A DNA stretch of 64,000 nucleotides from CAWAPS01 sp963783945 (GCA_963783945.1 CAWAPS010000002.1:620001-684000), one strand, 5' to 3'; numbered from the stretch's first letter, positions 8,195 through 17,389 are shown. Notes: generated by a model not told the origin, from the letters alone. Made by a program: numbers and translations.

Positions 8195-8362
8195 TCAATC
8201 GGTACTGCCATGGGCGACCACGATCTCGCTGGTTGTGGCCAATCCGAGCCCGGTCCAACCGTCGTCCTGGGTTCGGGCTTCGGCTAGTCGGGCAGACCGC
8301 TCGAACAAACGCTCCCGCTGTGCGGGCCAGGAGCCCAGGCCGTCGTCCTGGACGGCGAAAGG
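8195..8362 (-). pseudogene. Histidine-kinase C-terminal remnant
   Basis: The minus strand reads VQDDGLGSWPAQRERLFERS, then DGWTGLGLATTSEIVVAHGS and a stop. These are the degraded N/G1 (DxGxG), F (RERLFERF) and G2 (GLGLA) boxes of a histidine-kinase ATPase domain. No upstream kinase portion follows in frame. It is the leftover end of a deleted kinase, facing away from the intact two-component system. Confidence 0.68.
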
Positions 8363-8468
8363 TACGCCCTTCGAGCTCGGCCGTGAGGGGAGACCGCGGC
8401 GCGACTCCGGTCCCCTTCTGGCAGGTCACCCGGACTGGCCTTGGAGTTGATGTCGGGCATTGGCGTCG

Positions 8469-9197
8469 ATGGGCTGTCATCCTGTTCTCGTGCAGGTGTT
8501 GGTGGTCGAAGACGATGATGCGATAGGCGAGCCGTTGGTGGAGGGGCTGATTCGTGGTGGTTTCCTGGTCGAGCGGGTGGGGACGGGAACCGAGGCATGC
8601 GCTGCCCCCACGCCGGATCTGGTCATCTTGGATCTTGGCTTGCCCGATATGGATGGGTATGCGGTGTGTCAGCAGCTGCGGGCTCGATCGGCGGTTCCGA
8701 TCCTGGTGGTCACCGCCCGGGGTGGCGAGGTGGACAAGGTGGTCGGCCTCGAGTTGGGGGCCGATGACTACATTGTCAAGCCGTTCGGCTTCCGTGAGTT
8801 GCTGGCCCGTATTAGAGCGGTGATGCGGCGGGTTTCGGATACGCCGAGCGCGGAGGCGGTTCAGGTATTGGGGGACCTGACCGTCGATCGCCGGGCCCGC
8901 AAAGTGTTTGCGGCAGGTGCGGAAGTGCTCCTTTCGCCCAAGGAGTTTGATCTGCTGGCCCTTCTTGCCGAGGATCCCGGAGCTGTGGTCACCCGCCAGA
9001 CGATTCTGGAGGAGGTGTGGGATCCCCACTGGTATGGGCCGACCAAGACTCTGGATGTCCATGTGGCTTCGCTGCGGCGCAAACTGGGCAACCCTGAGTG
9101 GGTCGAGACGGTACGACGGGTCGGTCTGCGTCTGGGCGATACCGTCGGTGGTACGCCGGCCGAACTGGGCGGCACCGAAAAGTCCGAGGAGGGGTGA
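8469..9197 (+). CDS. OmpR/PhoB-family response regulator
   Basis: The receiver domain has acidic residues VVEDDD, phospho-acceptor Asp in VILDLGLPDMDG, the switch Thr in ILVVTARG and Lys in YIVKPF. The C-terminal winged helix includes LSPKEFDLLALLAEDPGAVV, WYGPTKTLDVHVASLRRKL and VRRVGLRL. ATG 8469 or GTG 8490 could be the start; neither has a strong Shine-Dalgarno. It overlaps its kinase by GTGA. It probably controls the adjacent electron-transfer genes through the CCTTTACC-type repeats seen nearby. Confidence 0.9.
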   Translation: MGCHPVLVQVLVVEDDDAIGEPLVEGLIRGGFLVERVGTGTEACAAPTPDLVILDLGLPDMDGYAVCQQLRARSAVPILVVTARGGEVDKVVGLELGADDYIVKPFGFRELLARIRAVMRRVSDTPSAEAVQVLGDLTVDRRARKVFAAGAEVLLSPKEFDLLALLAEDPGAVVTRQTILEEVWDPHWYGPTKTLDVHVASLRRKLGNPEWVETVRRVGLRLGDTVGGTPAELGGTEKSEEG

Positions 9198-10564
9198 GCC
9201 GCCGCCTGGTGTTGTCGTACCTGGCGATCGCGGTCCTGATCCTGTTGATCCTGGAGGTTCCTCTCGCCACTTTGGCTCAACGGTTCGAGCGCAATCTCGC
9301 CATCAGTCAGGTCGAACGCGAGGCCAACGGGCTCGTGGCGGTGGCGGTCGACCACATGACTGCCGGTCAGGTGGCCGAGTTGTCGAGTGTGATCGCGGGC
9401 TATCAGGCTAACACCGGGGGTGAGGTGACCGTTGTCAGCCGGACCGGAGCCGCGGTGGCCTCCTCGAGCGGAGATGCTGACGACGATGCCGAGGGGGAAT
9501 GGAAGGCTCTCGCGCAGCAAGCTTTAGCCGGTCAGTCCGCCGGTGAGTTCACCGCCGATGAAGGAGTGCCCTTCGCGGTGGCGTCAGTTCCGGTGACAGA
9601 CGACGGCCGGTTGGTCGGCGCCGTTGTTCTCGGGACGCCGGCTGCGTTCGCCGAGCATCGCATCCACGAGATATGGCTGGCCCTGGCCGGTTTCGCGGCG
9701 GCCGCGCTGATTGTCGCCGCCGGGGTTGGCATCCTGCTGGCTCGTTCCATGGCGCTGCCTTTGGGTCATCTGGAAGTTGCCGTCGACCGGTTCGGCCAGG
9801 GCGACTTGAAGTCGCGGGCCGCCGATGGAAGAGGGCCGCCGGAGATGCGTTCGCTGGCTCGCCAGTTCAATCAAATGGCCGATCGGCTCAACGAGCTGGT
9901 CGACTCCCAACATCGGTTCGTGGCCGACGCATCCCACCAACTGCGATCACCTCTCACCGCGCTGCGTCTTCGCGTCGAGAACCTCGAAGCGACCGCGGAC
10001 GAATCGACAGCACGCTCCGTGTCGGCGGTGGGCGGGGAGCTGCAGCGCCTGTCGCGAATCGTCGACGGTCTGCTCACCCTCGGCCGGGCCGGACAAGAAC
10101 AACCCGCGGCCGCCGCGGTCGATGTCCTCGACGTGGTCGAACAGCGCTGTGACGGCTGGTCGGCGCTCACGGCGGAGCGCGGCGTCGCCCTCGTGCGGGA
10201 TTTCAGCCGTCACGTTCCGCGTTCGCGCCGACTCGTCGCTGGGGACCTGGACCAGATACTGGACAATCTGCTGGCGAACGCCTCGGAAGTCACGCCGGCC
10301 CAGGGGTGCATCGTGGTACGGGTCATCACGAGCAACTCGAACCAGATCGAGGTGCACGTAATCGACGAGGGCCCAGGCTTGAGCGCAGAAAACCGCGAGA
10401 GGGCGTTCGAACGGTTCTGGCAGAGTCGGGAACGGTCATCGGGCCACAGTGGTCTCGGCCTCGCCATCGTCAGACAGCTGGCACTCCGCAACGGTCTCTT
10501 GGTCGAGCTTCGACCGGCCCAACCACACGGGCTGGATGCAGTCGTGGTCGTGCCCGCTCCATAG
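9194..10564 (+). CDS. Membrane sensor histidine kinase
   Basis: Start GTG 9194 overlaps the regulator stop. A transmembrane helix (YLAIAVLILLILEVPL) is followed by an extracytoplasmic sensor of about 130 residues, a second helix (LALAGFAAAALIVAAGVGILL), then HAMP. The HisKA box is FVADASHQLRSPLTALRL, and the ATPase domain has N box LDNLLANASE, G1 DEGPGL, F box RAFERFWQ and G2 HSGLGLAIV. It is a typical EnvZ/BaeS-like kinase partner of the regulator. The sensed signal is unknown; the downstream genes suggest redox or iron. Confidence 0.9.
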   Translation: MSRRLVLSYLAIAVLILLILEVPLATLAQRFERNLAISQVEREANGLVAVAVDHMTAGQVAELSSVIAGYQANTGGEVTVVSRTGAAVASSSGDADDDAEGEWKALAQQALAGQSAGEFTADEGVPFAVASVPVTDDGRLVGAVVLGTPAAFAEHRIHEIWLALAGFAAAALIVAAGVGILLARSMALPLGHLEVAVDRFGQGDLKSRAADGRGPPEMRSLARQFNQMADRLNELVDSQHRFVADASHQLRSPLTALRLRVENLEATADESTARSVSAVGGELQRLSRIVDGLLTLGRAGQEQPAAAAVDVLDVVEQRCDGWSALTAERGVALVRDFSRHVPRSRRLVAGDLDQILDNLLANASEVTPAQGCIVVRVITSNSNQIEVHVIDEGPGLSAENRERAFERFWQSRERSSGHSGLGLAIVRQLALRNGLLVELRPAQPHGLDAVVVVPAP

Positions 10565-10586
10565 GTAGGCAAAGGATGGGTAAAGG
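10564..10586. promoter_or_regulatory. GGTAGGCAAAGG...GGTAAAGG direct repeats
   Basis: On the minus strand this reads CCTTTACC-CAT-CCTTTGCC: two 8-bp direct repeats with an 11-bp period. That period is typical of OmpR-family sites. The repeats lie between the kinase gene and the b561-like gene. Confidence 0.45.
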
Positions 10587-10730
10587 TTGGTCCACGCGGC
10601 CCCTTCGCTGGGATGCACACGTCGTATCTTCGGGTGCGTGGTCGTCGACGACTCGGATGGAGGCCGAACGAACCCCTACCAGCCGAAGCATCGAGCCGGC
10701 CCGAACGAAAGCAGCCCGTCTGATGAGGGT

Positions 10731-11312
10731 GTGGAATCGAACGCCCGTCTGACCGGGGCCACGGCCGTGATCTTGTTGGTCCTTTTCGCCATCGAAGGGG
10801 CCACGCTCTTGGGTGTCCGTGCCCATCTCGACGTGCACGTCTTTGTCGGGATGCTGTTGATACCGCCGGTGCTGTTGAAGATCGGGTCCACGACCTGGCG
10901 GTTCGCCCGCTACTACAGCGGATCGCCGCCCTACCGGCGCAAAGGGCCGCCACTCGCCGTTCTTCGGTTGCTCGGCCCGGCGCTGGTGGTGTTGACGGTC
11001 ATCTTGCTGGCCTCGGGGGTGGCGCTGATCCTAACTCCCCACGCCCTCGGCGACCGCCTCGGGTTCATCCACAAGGCCAGTTTCTTCGTGTGGTTCGCGG
11101 CCATGACCGTGCACGTCTTAGGCCACATCGTCGAGACCGCGAAGCTGGCCCCGCTGGACCTGAGCCGTCGGACCCGCGCCCAAGTGGCGGGCGCTTCCGC
11201 CCGCCAGTGGTCCCTTGTCGCTGCCCTGGCTGTCGGCTGTGTGCTGGGGCTGGTCATGCTCAGCCCGACCGCCGCCTACCTGCACCATAACACTGAACTT
11301 TTCCATCGGTGA
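10731..11312 (+). CDS. Cytochrome b561-like membrane protein
   Basis: Four to five hydrophobic helices are visible, with histidines suited for heme b near their ends: HLDVHVFVGMLLIPP and FIHKASFFVWFAAMTVHVLG. GTG 10731 gives a short N-terminus before the first helix; the frame could start earlier (10587), but that stretch is hydrophilic and unconvincing. The protein probably carries electrons across the membrane. It is the first gene behind the two-component system and heads the ApbE / ferric-reductase / NuoF-like set, although no hydrophobic quinone site can be pointed to. Confidence 0.65.
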   Translation: MESNARLTGATAVILLVLFAIEGATLLGVRAHLDVHVFVGMLLIPPVLLKIGSTTWRFARYYSGSPPYRRKGPPLAVLRLLGPALVVLTVILLASGVALILTPHALGDRLGFIHKASFFVWFAAMTVHVLGHIVETAKLAPLDLSRRTRAQVAGASARQWSLVAALAVGCVLGLVMLSPTAAYLHHNTELFHR

Positions 11313-11351
11313 CAGATCGCCACCGTGGGGACTGCGGACGTCTTGGCCGAT

Positions 11352-11359
11352 CCTTTACC
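11352..11359. promoter_or_regulatory. CCTTTACC element
   Basis: A single CCTTTACC lies about 90 bp upstream of the secreted-protein gene and matches the repeats at 10579-10586. It may be a regulator half-site. Confidence 0.3.
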
Positions 11360-11443
11360 AGCGTTTTAGCGGCTGCTTGTCAGCGGTATCTCATACTGTG
11401 CTCATGAAAAGGGAATTCGGAGCGCGATCAGGGGCTGCGCCGC

Positions 11444-11803
11444 GTGTCACGGGTCACCAGATGGACAGCGGCCGGCGCCCTTTTGTCAGCCGGCGTTCTC
11501 TCGGCAGCGGCGGCGGAGTCGCTCCCGGGAAGATCCTCGGCCGCCGAGCACGGTCGCTCCGTGCCCGGTCGCACGACATTGCCGACCACCGCTCGAGGCT
11601 CGACCGCTGCGTCGTCGTCTACCACTGCGCCGACATCGACCACTGTGCGGTCTACGAGGTCGACCTCCGCCACCTCGGAGGCGTCGACGACAACGAACAC
11701 ACCAGGGGACACCACCCCGACGATTCCGCCCACCCTGGCGGCGCCACAGCAGGCCCCGCAGAACTCCTACAGTCCGCCGGTTGTGTCCTCCGGCGGCTCT
11801 TGA
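11444..11803 (+). CDS. Secreted Ser/Thr/Pro-rich small protein
   Basis: GTG 11444 is the only good start because an in-frame stop lies at 11405. The N-terminus has a signal-peptide shape (SRVTRWTAAGALLSAGVL, then AAAAE). The rest is low-complexity Ser, Thr and Pro ending in PPVVSSGGS, with no recognisable domain. At this place related clusters often encode an FMN-binding-domain protein flavinylated by ApbE. Such a domain is absent here, so the gene may be a linker remnant of one that lost its C-terminus. Confidence 0.55.
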   Translation: MSRVTRWTAAGALLSAGVLSAAAAESLPGRSSAAEHGRSVPGRTTLPTTARGSTAASSSTTAPTSTTVRSTRSTSATSEASTTTNTPGDTTPTIPPTLAAPQQAPQNSYSPPVVSSGGS

Positions 11804-11809
11804 TATCCG

Positions 11810-12767
11810 GTGCGGTCGGTCGCGACCTTCCCGGCTTTGGGGACGACGGCCACGCTCGTCCTAGGGCAGCCGGGCGATTCCGAACGGGCGCTCGAACTGC
11901 TGGTCGATGAGCTCTCCGCTTTCGACGCCGCGTGTAGCCGGTTTCGGCCCGACAGCGAGCTGGTCGCTTTGAACACCCACCCACCGGACATTCCGGTACC
12001 GGTCTCTGCCCTGCTGCTCGACGCCGTCGACGCCGGGTTGCGGGCGGCGCAGATCACGGGCGGCCGGGTCGATCCAACCGTCGGCAACGCGCTCGGAGTG
12101 GATCGGATACGACCGCGACTTCCAGGCGATTAGCCCGGACGGCCCTGCGCTCACCTACAAAGCCATAGCTACACCGGGGTGGCGGGCGGTCAGCGTCGAT
12201 CGGTCCGCCTCGACTGTGTGCCTCAGGGCAGGGGTGCGCCTCGACCTGGGGGCCACCGCCAAGGCGTTGTGCGCGGACCGGGCCGCGGCCAGAATCGCCG
12301 CGCAAGTCGGCGCCGGCGTATTGGTCAGTCTTGGTGGCGACATCGCCGTCGCCGGCGCTCCACCGCCGGGCGGGTGGTCAGTCAAGATGAGTCACGACCA
12401 CGCCGCCCCTTTCGACGGTCCCGGACCAGTAATCGCCGTTCTCTCCGGTGGGCTGGCCACCTCGACCACGACCGTGCGCCGCTGGTATAGAGGCGGCCTC
12501 CCCGTTCACCACCTGATCGACCCGGCCACCTCCAAACCGGCCACTGAGCATTGGCGCATCGTTAGCGTCGCTGCCGGCAGCTGCCTCGACGCTAACACCG
12601 CCTCCTGCGCCGCCATGCTCCTGGCGGAGGCGGCACCATCGTGGCTGGCAGAGAGAGCTCTCCCAGCCCGTCTGGAAAATCTCCGAGGACAGGTGACAAG
12701 GGTGGCCGGCTGGCCCACCGCCCAGCGGGCTCCCGATCCCCGCCAACAGGGGACCCGATGCTGGTAG
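11810..12767 (+). pseudogene. apbE: ApbE FAD:protein FMN transferase, one frameshift
   Basis: The first part (GTG 11810) has the ApbE start (LGTTATLVL), FDAACSRFRPDSEL and GGRVDPTVGNAL. Homology then moves by one base near 12095-12105 and continues as GYDRDFQAISPDG, VRLDLGATAKALCADRAA, LVSLGGDIAVAG, HHLIDPATSKP and LDANTASCAAMLL. Together the parts give a full-length ApbE. The enzyme attaches FMN to Thr of exported flavoproteins. A single inserted base breaks it, by mutation or sequencing error. It fits the neighbouring redox genes. Confidence 0.85.
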
Positions 12768-13474
12768 CTGCATCCAACCCTCAAACGCTTTGGTACATGA
12801 CTCGCGGTTTCGGGCTGATGACTCTGGTGCTGCTGACCGCTTCCATGGTGATCGGCATCACCCAGGTCGTGCGCTTCTCCTCGCCCGGCGCCCCCCGCTT
12901 CGTGGTCGCCGGTCTGCACAAGAACGTCTCGTTGCTGGTCATAGTGTTGCTGACCGTCCACATCGCCACCGCGGTCGCCGACCCATACGCCCCGATCGGC
13001 GTGGTCGGGGCCTTCGTCCCCTTCGCGGGGAAATACCGTCCTATCTGGCTTGGCATGGGAGCCGTCGCCACCGACGTGTTGATCGCCCTCGCCGTCAGCA
13101 GCCTCATCCGCCACAAGCTCGGCTATACGGCGTGGCGCGTCATCCACTGGACCGCCTATGCATGCTGGCCCGTTGCCATGGTGCATGGCCTGGGAACCGG
13201 GTCCGACGCTCGGGTCGGATGGGTTCAGGTGCTTTATCTGGCCTGCGTCGCCGTGGTGCTAGCGGCTCTGGTTTGGCGGCTGACCACTCGATGGTCGCCC
13301 TCGTCGACCCGCCAACGCCTCACCGCCGCCAGCGGCGTCCTGGCCCTCACCGTCGCCGTCGCCGTCTGGGCGGCCCAAGGGCCACTGCACTCAGGTTGGG
13401 CCCGCCGGGCTGGAACCCCGCCGTCGTTGCTTGGCCAACCAGGCACCTCCCGGTCAGTTCCTCCCAGCCCATGA
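12758..13474 (+). CDS. Ferric-reductase-like transmembrane protein
   Basis: The start ATG 12758 precedes six predicted helices over about 238 residues. Paired histidines suited for heme b sit in helices (GLHKNVSLLVIVLLTVHIAT; VIHWTAYACWPVAMVHGLG). This is the membrane domain of the ferric reductase/MsrQ/YedZ family without fused FAD/NAD domains. Electrons would come from a separate partner, for which the NuoF-like protein and ferredoxin encoded immediately downstream (ATGA overlap) are good candidates. Confidence 0.8.
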   Translation: MLVAASNPQTLWYMTRGFGLMTLVLLTASMVIGITQVVRFSSPGAPRFVVAGLHKNVSLLVIVLLTVHIATAVADPYAPIGVVGAFVPFAGKYRPIWLGMGAVATDVLIALAVSSLIRHKLGYTAWRVIHWTAYACWPVAMVHGLGTGSDARVGWVQVLYLACVAVVLAALVWRLTTRWSPSSTRQRLTAASGVLALTVAVAVWAAQGPLHSGWARRAGTPPSLLGQPGTSRSVPPSP

Positions 13475-14751
13475 GGGCCGGCCCCCGTTGGTCCGCCCGG
13501 AGCGTGACACCACCGAGTCCCGTCGCCCTGCCGCGGCTGCTGTCTGCGACGGGGCGCCCGCACCTGGCCGATCATCTCGACCATTGGGGCCCCCTTCCCC
13601 CCGGCGGTCCGCTCCTGATTGACGAGATCACCCGCAGTGGCCTGGCCGGCCGCGGCGGCGCGTCATTCCCGACCGGGCGGAAGTGGGCGGCCGTATCCGC
13701 AGGCAAAGGTGCCGTGGTCGTCGCCAACGGAACCGAAGGCGAGCCGGGCAGCAGCAAAGACAAGATCCTGCTCCTCCACGCTCCTCACCTCGTCCTCGAC
13801 GGGCTAGCGGTGGCGGCGGAGACACTCGAGGCGACCGACGCTGTCATCTGCGTCGATCGGGCCGCGCCCGACGTCTCTCGAGCGGTCAGCCAGGCGGTGG
13901 CGGAGCGGATACTCGCCGATGTCGATCCCATCGCCATTCGTCTGGAATCGCTACCACCCGGATACGTAACCGGAGAGGAGTCCGCTCTGGTCAACTGGCT
14001 CAACGTCGGTCAGGCCAAGCCCACATTTGGCTCCCGCCCATTCGTGAAGGGCGTAGGGGGCCGGGCCACGCTGGTCAACAACGTCGAGACTTTGGCCAAT
14101 GTGGCCCTGATAGCCCGCTTCGGGGCGGAGTGGTACCGCAGCGCTGGCACTGTGGCCAGTCCCGGCACCGCGCTCGTCACCGTCACGGGTGACGTCGCCC
14201 GACCGGCGGTCTTCGAGATCGCCCTGGGTACTGCGCTGAGCGACGTGATCCGCCCGTCCAAGCCGACTGTCACCCCTCGAGCCGTTCTGATCGGCGGCTA
14301 CTCCGGGACCTGGCTGCCACCCGCCGGGATATCTGTCGCGGCAATCGAAGAGCCGTCGCTTCGCCAGATGGGAGCGTCGCTGGGTTGCGCGGCGATCATC
14401 GTGGTCGGCCAAGAGTCGTGCGGCCTGAAGGCCGCGGCATCCATCACCCGATGGATGGCCGGCCAGTCCGCCGGACAGTGCGGTCCCTGCCTTAACGGCC
14501 TACCGGCGATCGCCAACGCGTTAGACCGCTTAGTCGTCGGCGACCAGGCGTCGCGACGGACGGCTCAACTGCAGCGATGGCTGTGGATGGTCGAACGCCG
14601 CGGCGCATGCAAGCACCCTGACGGCGTGGTCCGCATGGTGCGAAGCGCCATCGAGGTTTTCGCCGACGAGATCCACCTGCACGACTCATCCGGACCGTGT
14701 AGCCGGCCTGCCCCACCGTTAGCCCTTCCTGGTTACAACCTCGCCAGGTGA
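13471..14751 (+). CDS. NuoF-like NADH:acceptor flavoprotein
   Basis: The 426-residue protein from ATG 13471 carries the NuoF/RnfC-type FMN motif GRGGASFPTGRKW, the nucleotide region NGTEGEPGSSKD, the SLBB-like middle VTGDVARPAVFEI, and cluster cysteines ESCGLKA, GQCGPC and GACKHPDG. NuoF binds NADH, FMN and one [4Fe-4S] cluster. With no NuoE or NuoG genes nearby, it is probably a stand-alone NADH dehydrogenase module feeding the ferredoxin that follows and the membrane cytochromes before it. Confidence 0.83.
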   Translation: MRAGPRWSARSVTPPSPVALPRLLSATGRPHLADHLDHWGPLPPGGPLLIDEITRSGLAGRGGASFPTGRKWAAVSAGKGAVVVANGTEGEPGSSKDKILLLHAPHLVLDGLAVAAETLEATDAVICVDRAAPDVSRAVSQAVAERILADVDPIAIRLESLPPGYVTGEESALVNWLNVGQAKPTFGSRPFVKGVGGRATLVNNVETLANVALIARFGAEWYRSAGTVASPGTALVTVTGDVARPAVFEIALGTALSDVIRPSKPTVTPRAVLIGGYSGTWLPPAGISVAAIEEPSLRQMGASLGCAAIIVVGQESCGLKAAASITRWMAGQSAGQCGPCLNGLPAIANALDRLVVGDQASRRTAQLQRWLWMVERRGACKHPDGVVRMVRSAIEVFADEIHLHDSSGPCSRPAPPLALPGYNLAR

Positions 14752-14978
14752 GACACGCCCGCCGGCTCATCGTGAACCCGATCGCCTGTGATGCTCATGG
14801 CATCTGCGCCGAGCTTCTGCCCGAGATGATTCAACTCGACGATTGGGGATATCCCATCATCAGCGCCGAGCCGATCCCACCGGAGCTCGAACGGCACGCC
14901 CGCCGAGCCGAAGCCGCGTGCCCGACCTTGGCCCTGCAGACAATCAAGATCGAGACCCGACTGTCGAGAAGCAGCTAG
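14748..14978 (+). CDS. Ferredoxin, [3Fe-4S]-type
   Basis: A 76-residue protein from GTG 14748, overlapping the previous stop (GTGA). Three cluster cysteines are arranged as CDAHGIC (with Asp-Ala-His between) and ACPTLAL, typical of single [3Fe-4S] ferredoxins that serve oxidoreductases and P450s. It is the last gene of the redox set and is probably the electron shuttle between the NuoF-like protein and the membrane proteins. Confidence 0.85.
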   Translation: MRHARRLIVNPIACDAHGICAELLPEMIQLDDWGYPIISAEPIPPELERHARRAEAACPTLALQTIKIETRLSRSS

Positions 14979-15205
14979 GTCGTGGAGTTGACGCCCCTCC
15001 AGGTACCGGCGTTGCGTCGGGGACCTCAAGCGGGCCGCGGCGGTCGGCCGTGAGCCATGCGGGCTCACGCGGGCCCGGTTCAGTTGATGAGCAGGCCGAC
15101 ATCGAACACGACCGAGGACACGACTGCCGGTGGGGCGCGGTGCGCGCGACACGCTATCTGGGATCGACCGGGCGACCGATTTCTCGTATTAGGACCGCAC
15201 TTGCG

Positions 15206-17389
15206 ATGTGGCGGGCCCCGTCGGTTTCGACCGAAGGCCCGCGACGCCGAAGCCGGGCGGTGTACCGGCGTCGACGTTTCGTTGCCGGGTTGGGGGCGGT
15301 CGCGCTGATCGGGGTGATATGGGCCGTCGCCGCGAGCGGCGGAGGTAGCAGCAAGCTGTCACCGCACCGGCCTGCTCCGCCTGGACCGGCGAAGAGTGTG
15401 GTGGCTGGGCGGAGTGCGCGGCCGGTCGGGCCGCCGGCCATTGAGGCCGGACTGGTGCCCTGGAAGCTGGCCACGCCTTTGAGTCGAATGGTCGCCCTTG
15501 CAGGTAACGGAACGAACCTCGTGCTACTCGGCGGCTTGCGGTCGGACCAGACCTCGGATTCGGGGGTCTACGATCTGGACACTGCGACCGGTGCGCTCAC
15601 CCAGGTCGCCGATATGGCCGACGCGGTCCATGATGCGGCCGGGGCCGTAGTCGCCGGCCGCGCCGTCGTCTTCGGCGGCGGGTCCAGCTCGACGATGCCG
15701 ACTGTCCAGTCGATGGCCGTGCCCGGGGGGGCGGCCCCGGGGAGCCTCCCAGTCACACAAGCGACGGCCCGCCTGCCAACGGCGCGCTCGGACTCGGCGG
15801 CGGTCACGATAGGGCCAACCGCCTACGTCGTTGGCGGCTACGACGGGACCAACCCAACTCCGCAGGTGTTGGCTACCACCGACGGTACGACCTTCAGTTC
15901 TGTAGCCGATTTGGCGGTCCCGGTGCGCTATCCCGCGGTCGCGGCTATCGGCCAGGACATCTACATATTCGGCGGCGAGCTCGTGGAGGCCGGCTCAGCC
16001 GCCGACGGACAGCCCACCGACATCATTCAAGTCGTCCAGCCGGCGCAACACATCGCCCGGGTCATCGGTCACATGCCGATCCCGCTGGAAGCCGCCGCCG
16101 CGTTCCAGCTCGACGGGCAGATCTACCTTGCCGGAGGCGACACCACCCAAGCCGCTCGGTCCACCACCGGGGCCGGCTCGACTCAGCTGGGCGGGTGGGC
16201 CAACGCCCCTGGGACCCCCGCCTCCCCCGGGACATCCACAGTGGGGACGATCTGGGCGTTCGACCCCGGCACGGCTCAGATGTTCGTGGCCGGCGATCTG
16301 CAGGTACCTTCAGCCCACGCCGGGCTGGCCGTTGTCAGTGGGCGGGCCTGGCTGATAGGCGGCGAAGCGGGGGGCAACTCGCTCGGCACCGTCCAGGCGC
16401 TCCAGCCGAACCCGGCCTTTGGATCCGCAGGGGGGCCCGGAGCCGGGTCCCCCTATTACGGAGACCGGCTGCTGGTAGCCGACCGGGGCAACAACCGCCT
16501 ACTGCTCCTAGACGACACCACGCGCGTCATCTGGGCCTACCCCAACGCCACCACCCCAGCCGACCCGCTGCGGTTCTACTTCCCCGACGACGCGTTCTTC
16601 ATCCGCCACGGTCACGCGATCATCTCCAACCAGGAGCAGAACGAAACAATCATCGAGATCGCCTACCCCTCCGGACAGGTCACCTGGTCGTATGGTCACC
16701 CGAAGCAATCCGGGACGGCGCCCGGCTATCTGAACGAACCCGACGACGCCTACCTGTTACCCGACGGGCAGATCACAGTCGCGGACGCCCAGAACTGCCG
16801 TGTGCTGGTCATTAACCCAGGCGGCACCGTCGCCCACCAGATCGGCACCGACGGCGCGTGCGTACACAACCCGCCGACATCCATGGGGTCACCCAACGGC
16901 GACACCCCGCTCTGGGACGGAAACCTCCTCGTGTCAGAGATCAACGGCTCCTGGGTCAGCGAGTACACCCCCACGGGCGCGCTCGTCTGGACCGTCCACC
17001 TCCCCATCGCATACCCCTCCGACCCCCAGCAACTCGACGCCACCGCCACGCACAACACCGACCGCTACCTGATCGCCGACTACTCGTCACCCGGGGAGGT
17101 GTTGCAGTTCAACCGCCAGGGCGAAATCCTCTCCACCTACCTCGTCGCCTCAGGCCCGGGGGCCCTCAATCATCCATCCTTGGTCGAAAAACTGCCAAAC
17201 GGCATCTACATGATCAACGACGACTACAACGACCGCATGGTCGCGATCGACCCGGCCACCGGCGCCATCGTGTGGCAGTACGGCATCACCAGCCAACCCG
17301 GCCAGGCCCCTGGAATGCTCAACACTCCCGACGGCTTCGACGTACTCGCTCCTGACGGAACGACCCCCACTCACCCCCAGACCGGTTGA
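15206..17389 (+). CDS. Membrane-anchored double beta-propeller (Kelch-like plus NHL/PQQ-like)
   Basis: A 727-residue protein from ATG 15206. An arginine-rich cytoplasmic tip is followed by one helix (FVAGLGAVALIGVIWAVAAS), giving an exported, anchored protein. Residues 80-400 contain Kelch-type repeats (for example AYVVGGYDGT, IYIFGGE, IYLAGGD, AWLIGGEAGG). Residues 410-727 form a second propeller (LLVADRGNNRLLLLD, VTWSYG, ITVADAQNCRVLVIN, GAIVWQYG). Such modules bind ligands or polysaccharide; no catalytic residues are evident. The gene appears monocistronic. Role unknown. Confidence 0.8.
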   Translation: MWRAPSVSTEGPRRRSRAVYRRRRFVAGLGAVALIGVIWAVAASGGGSSKLSPHRPAPPGPAKSVVAGRSARPVGPPAIEAGLVPWKLATPLSRMVALAGNGTNLVLLGGLRSDQTSDSGVYDLDTATGALTQVADMADAVHDAAGAVVAGRAVVFGGGSSSTMPTVQSMAVPGGAAPGSLPVTQATARLPTARSDSAAVTIGPTAYVVGGYDGTNPTPQVLATTDGTTFSSVADLAVPVRYPAVAAIGQDIYIFGGELVEAGSAADGQPTDIIQVVQPAQHIARVIGHMPIPLEAAAAFQLDGQIYLAGGDTTQAARSTTGAGSTQLGGWANAPGTPASPGTSTVGTIWAFDPGTAQMFVAGDLQVPSAHAGLAVVSGRAWLIGGEAGGNSLGTVQALQPNPAFGSAGGPGAGSPYYGDRLLVADRGNNRLLLLDDTTRVIWAYPNATTPADPLRFYFPDDAFFIRHGHAIISNQEQNETIIEIAYPSGQVTWSYGHPKQSGTAPGYLNEPDDAYLLPDGQITVADAQNCRVLVINPGGTVAHQIGTDGACVHNPPTSMGSPNGDTPLWDGNLLVSEINGSWVSEYTPTGALVWTVHLPIAYPSDPQQLDATATHNTDRYLIADYSSPGEVLQFNRQGEILSTYLVASGPGALNHPSLVEKLPNGIYMINDDYNDRMVAIDPATGAIVWQYGITSQPGQAPGMLNTPDGFDVLAPDGTTPTHPQTG

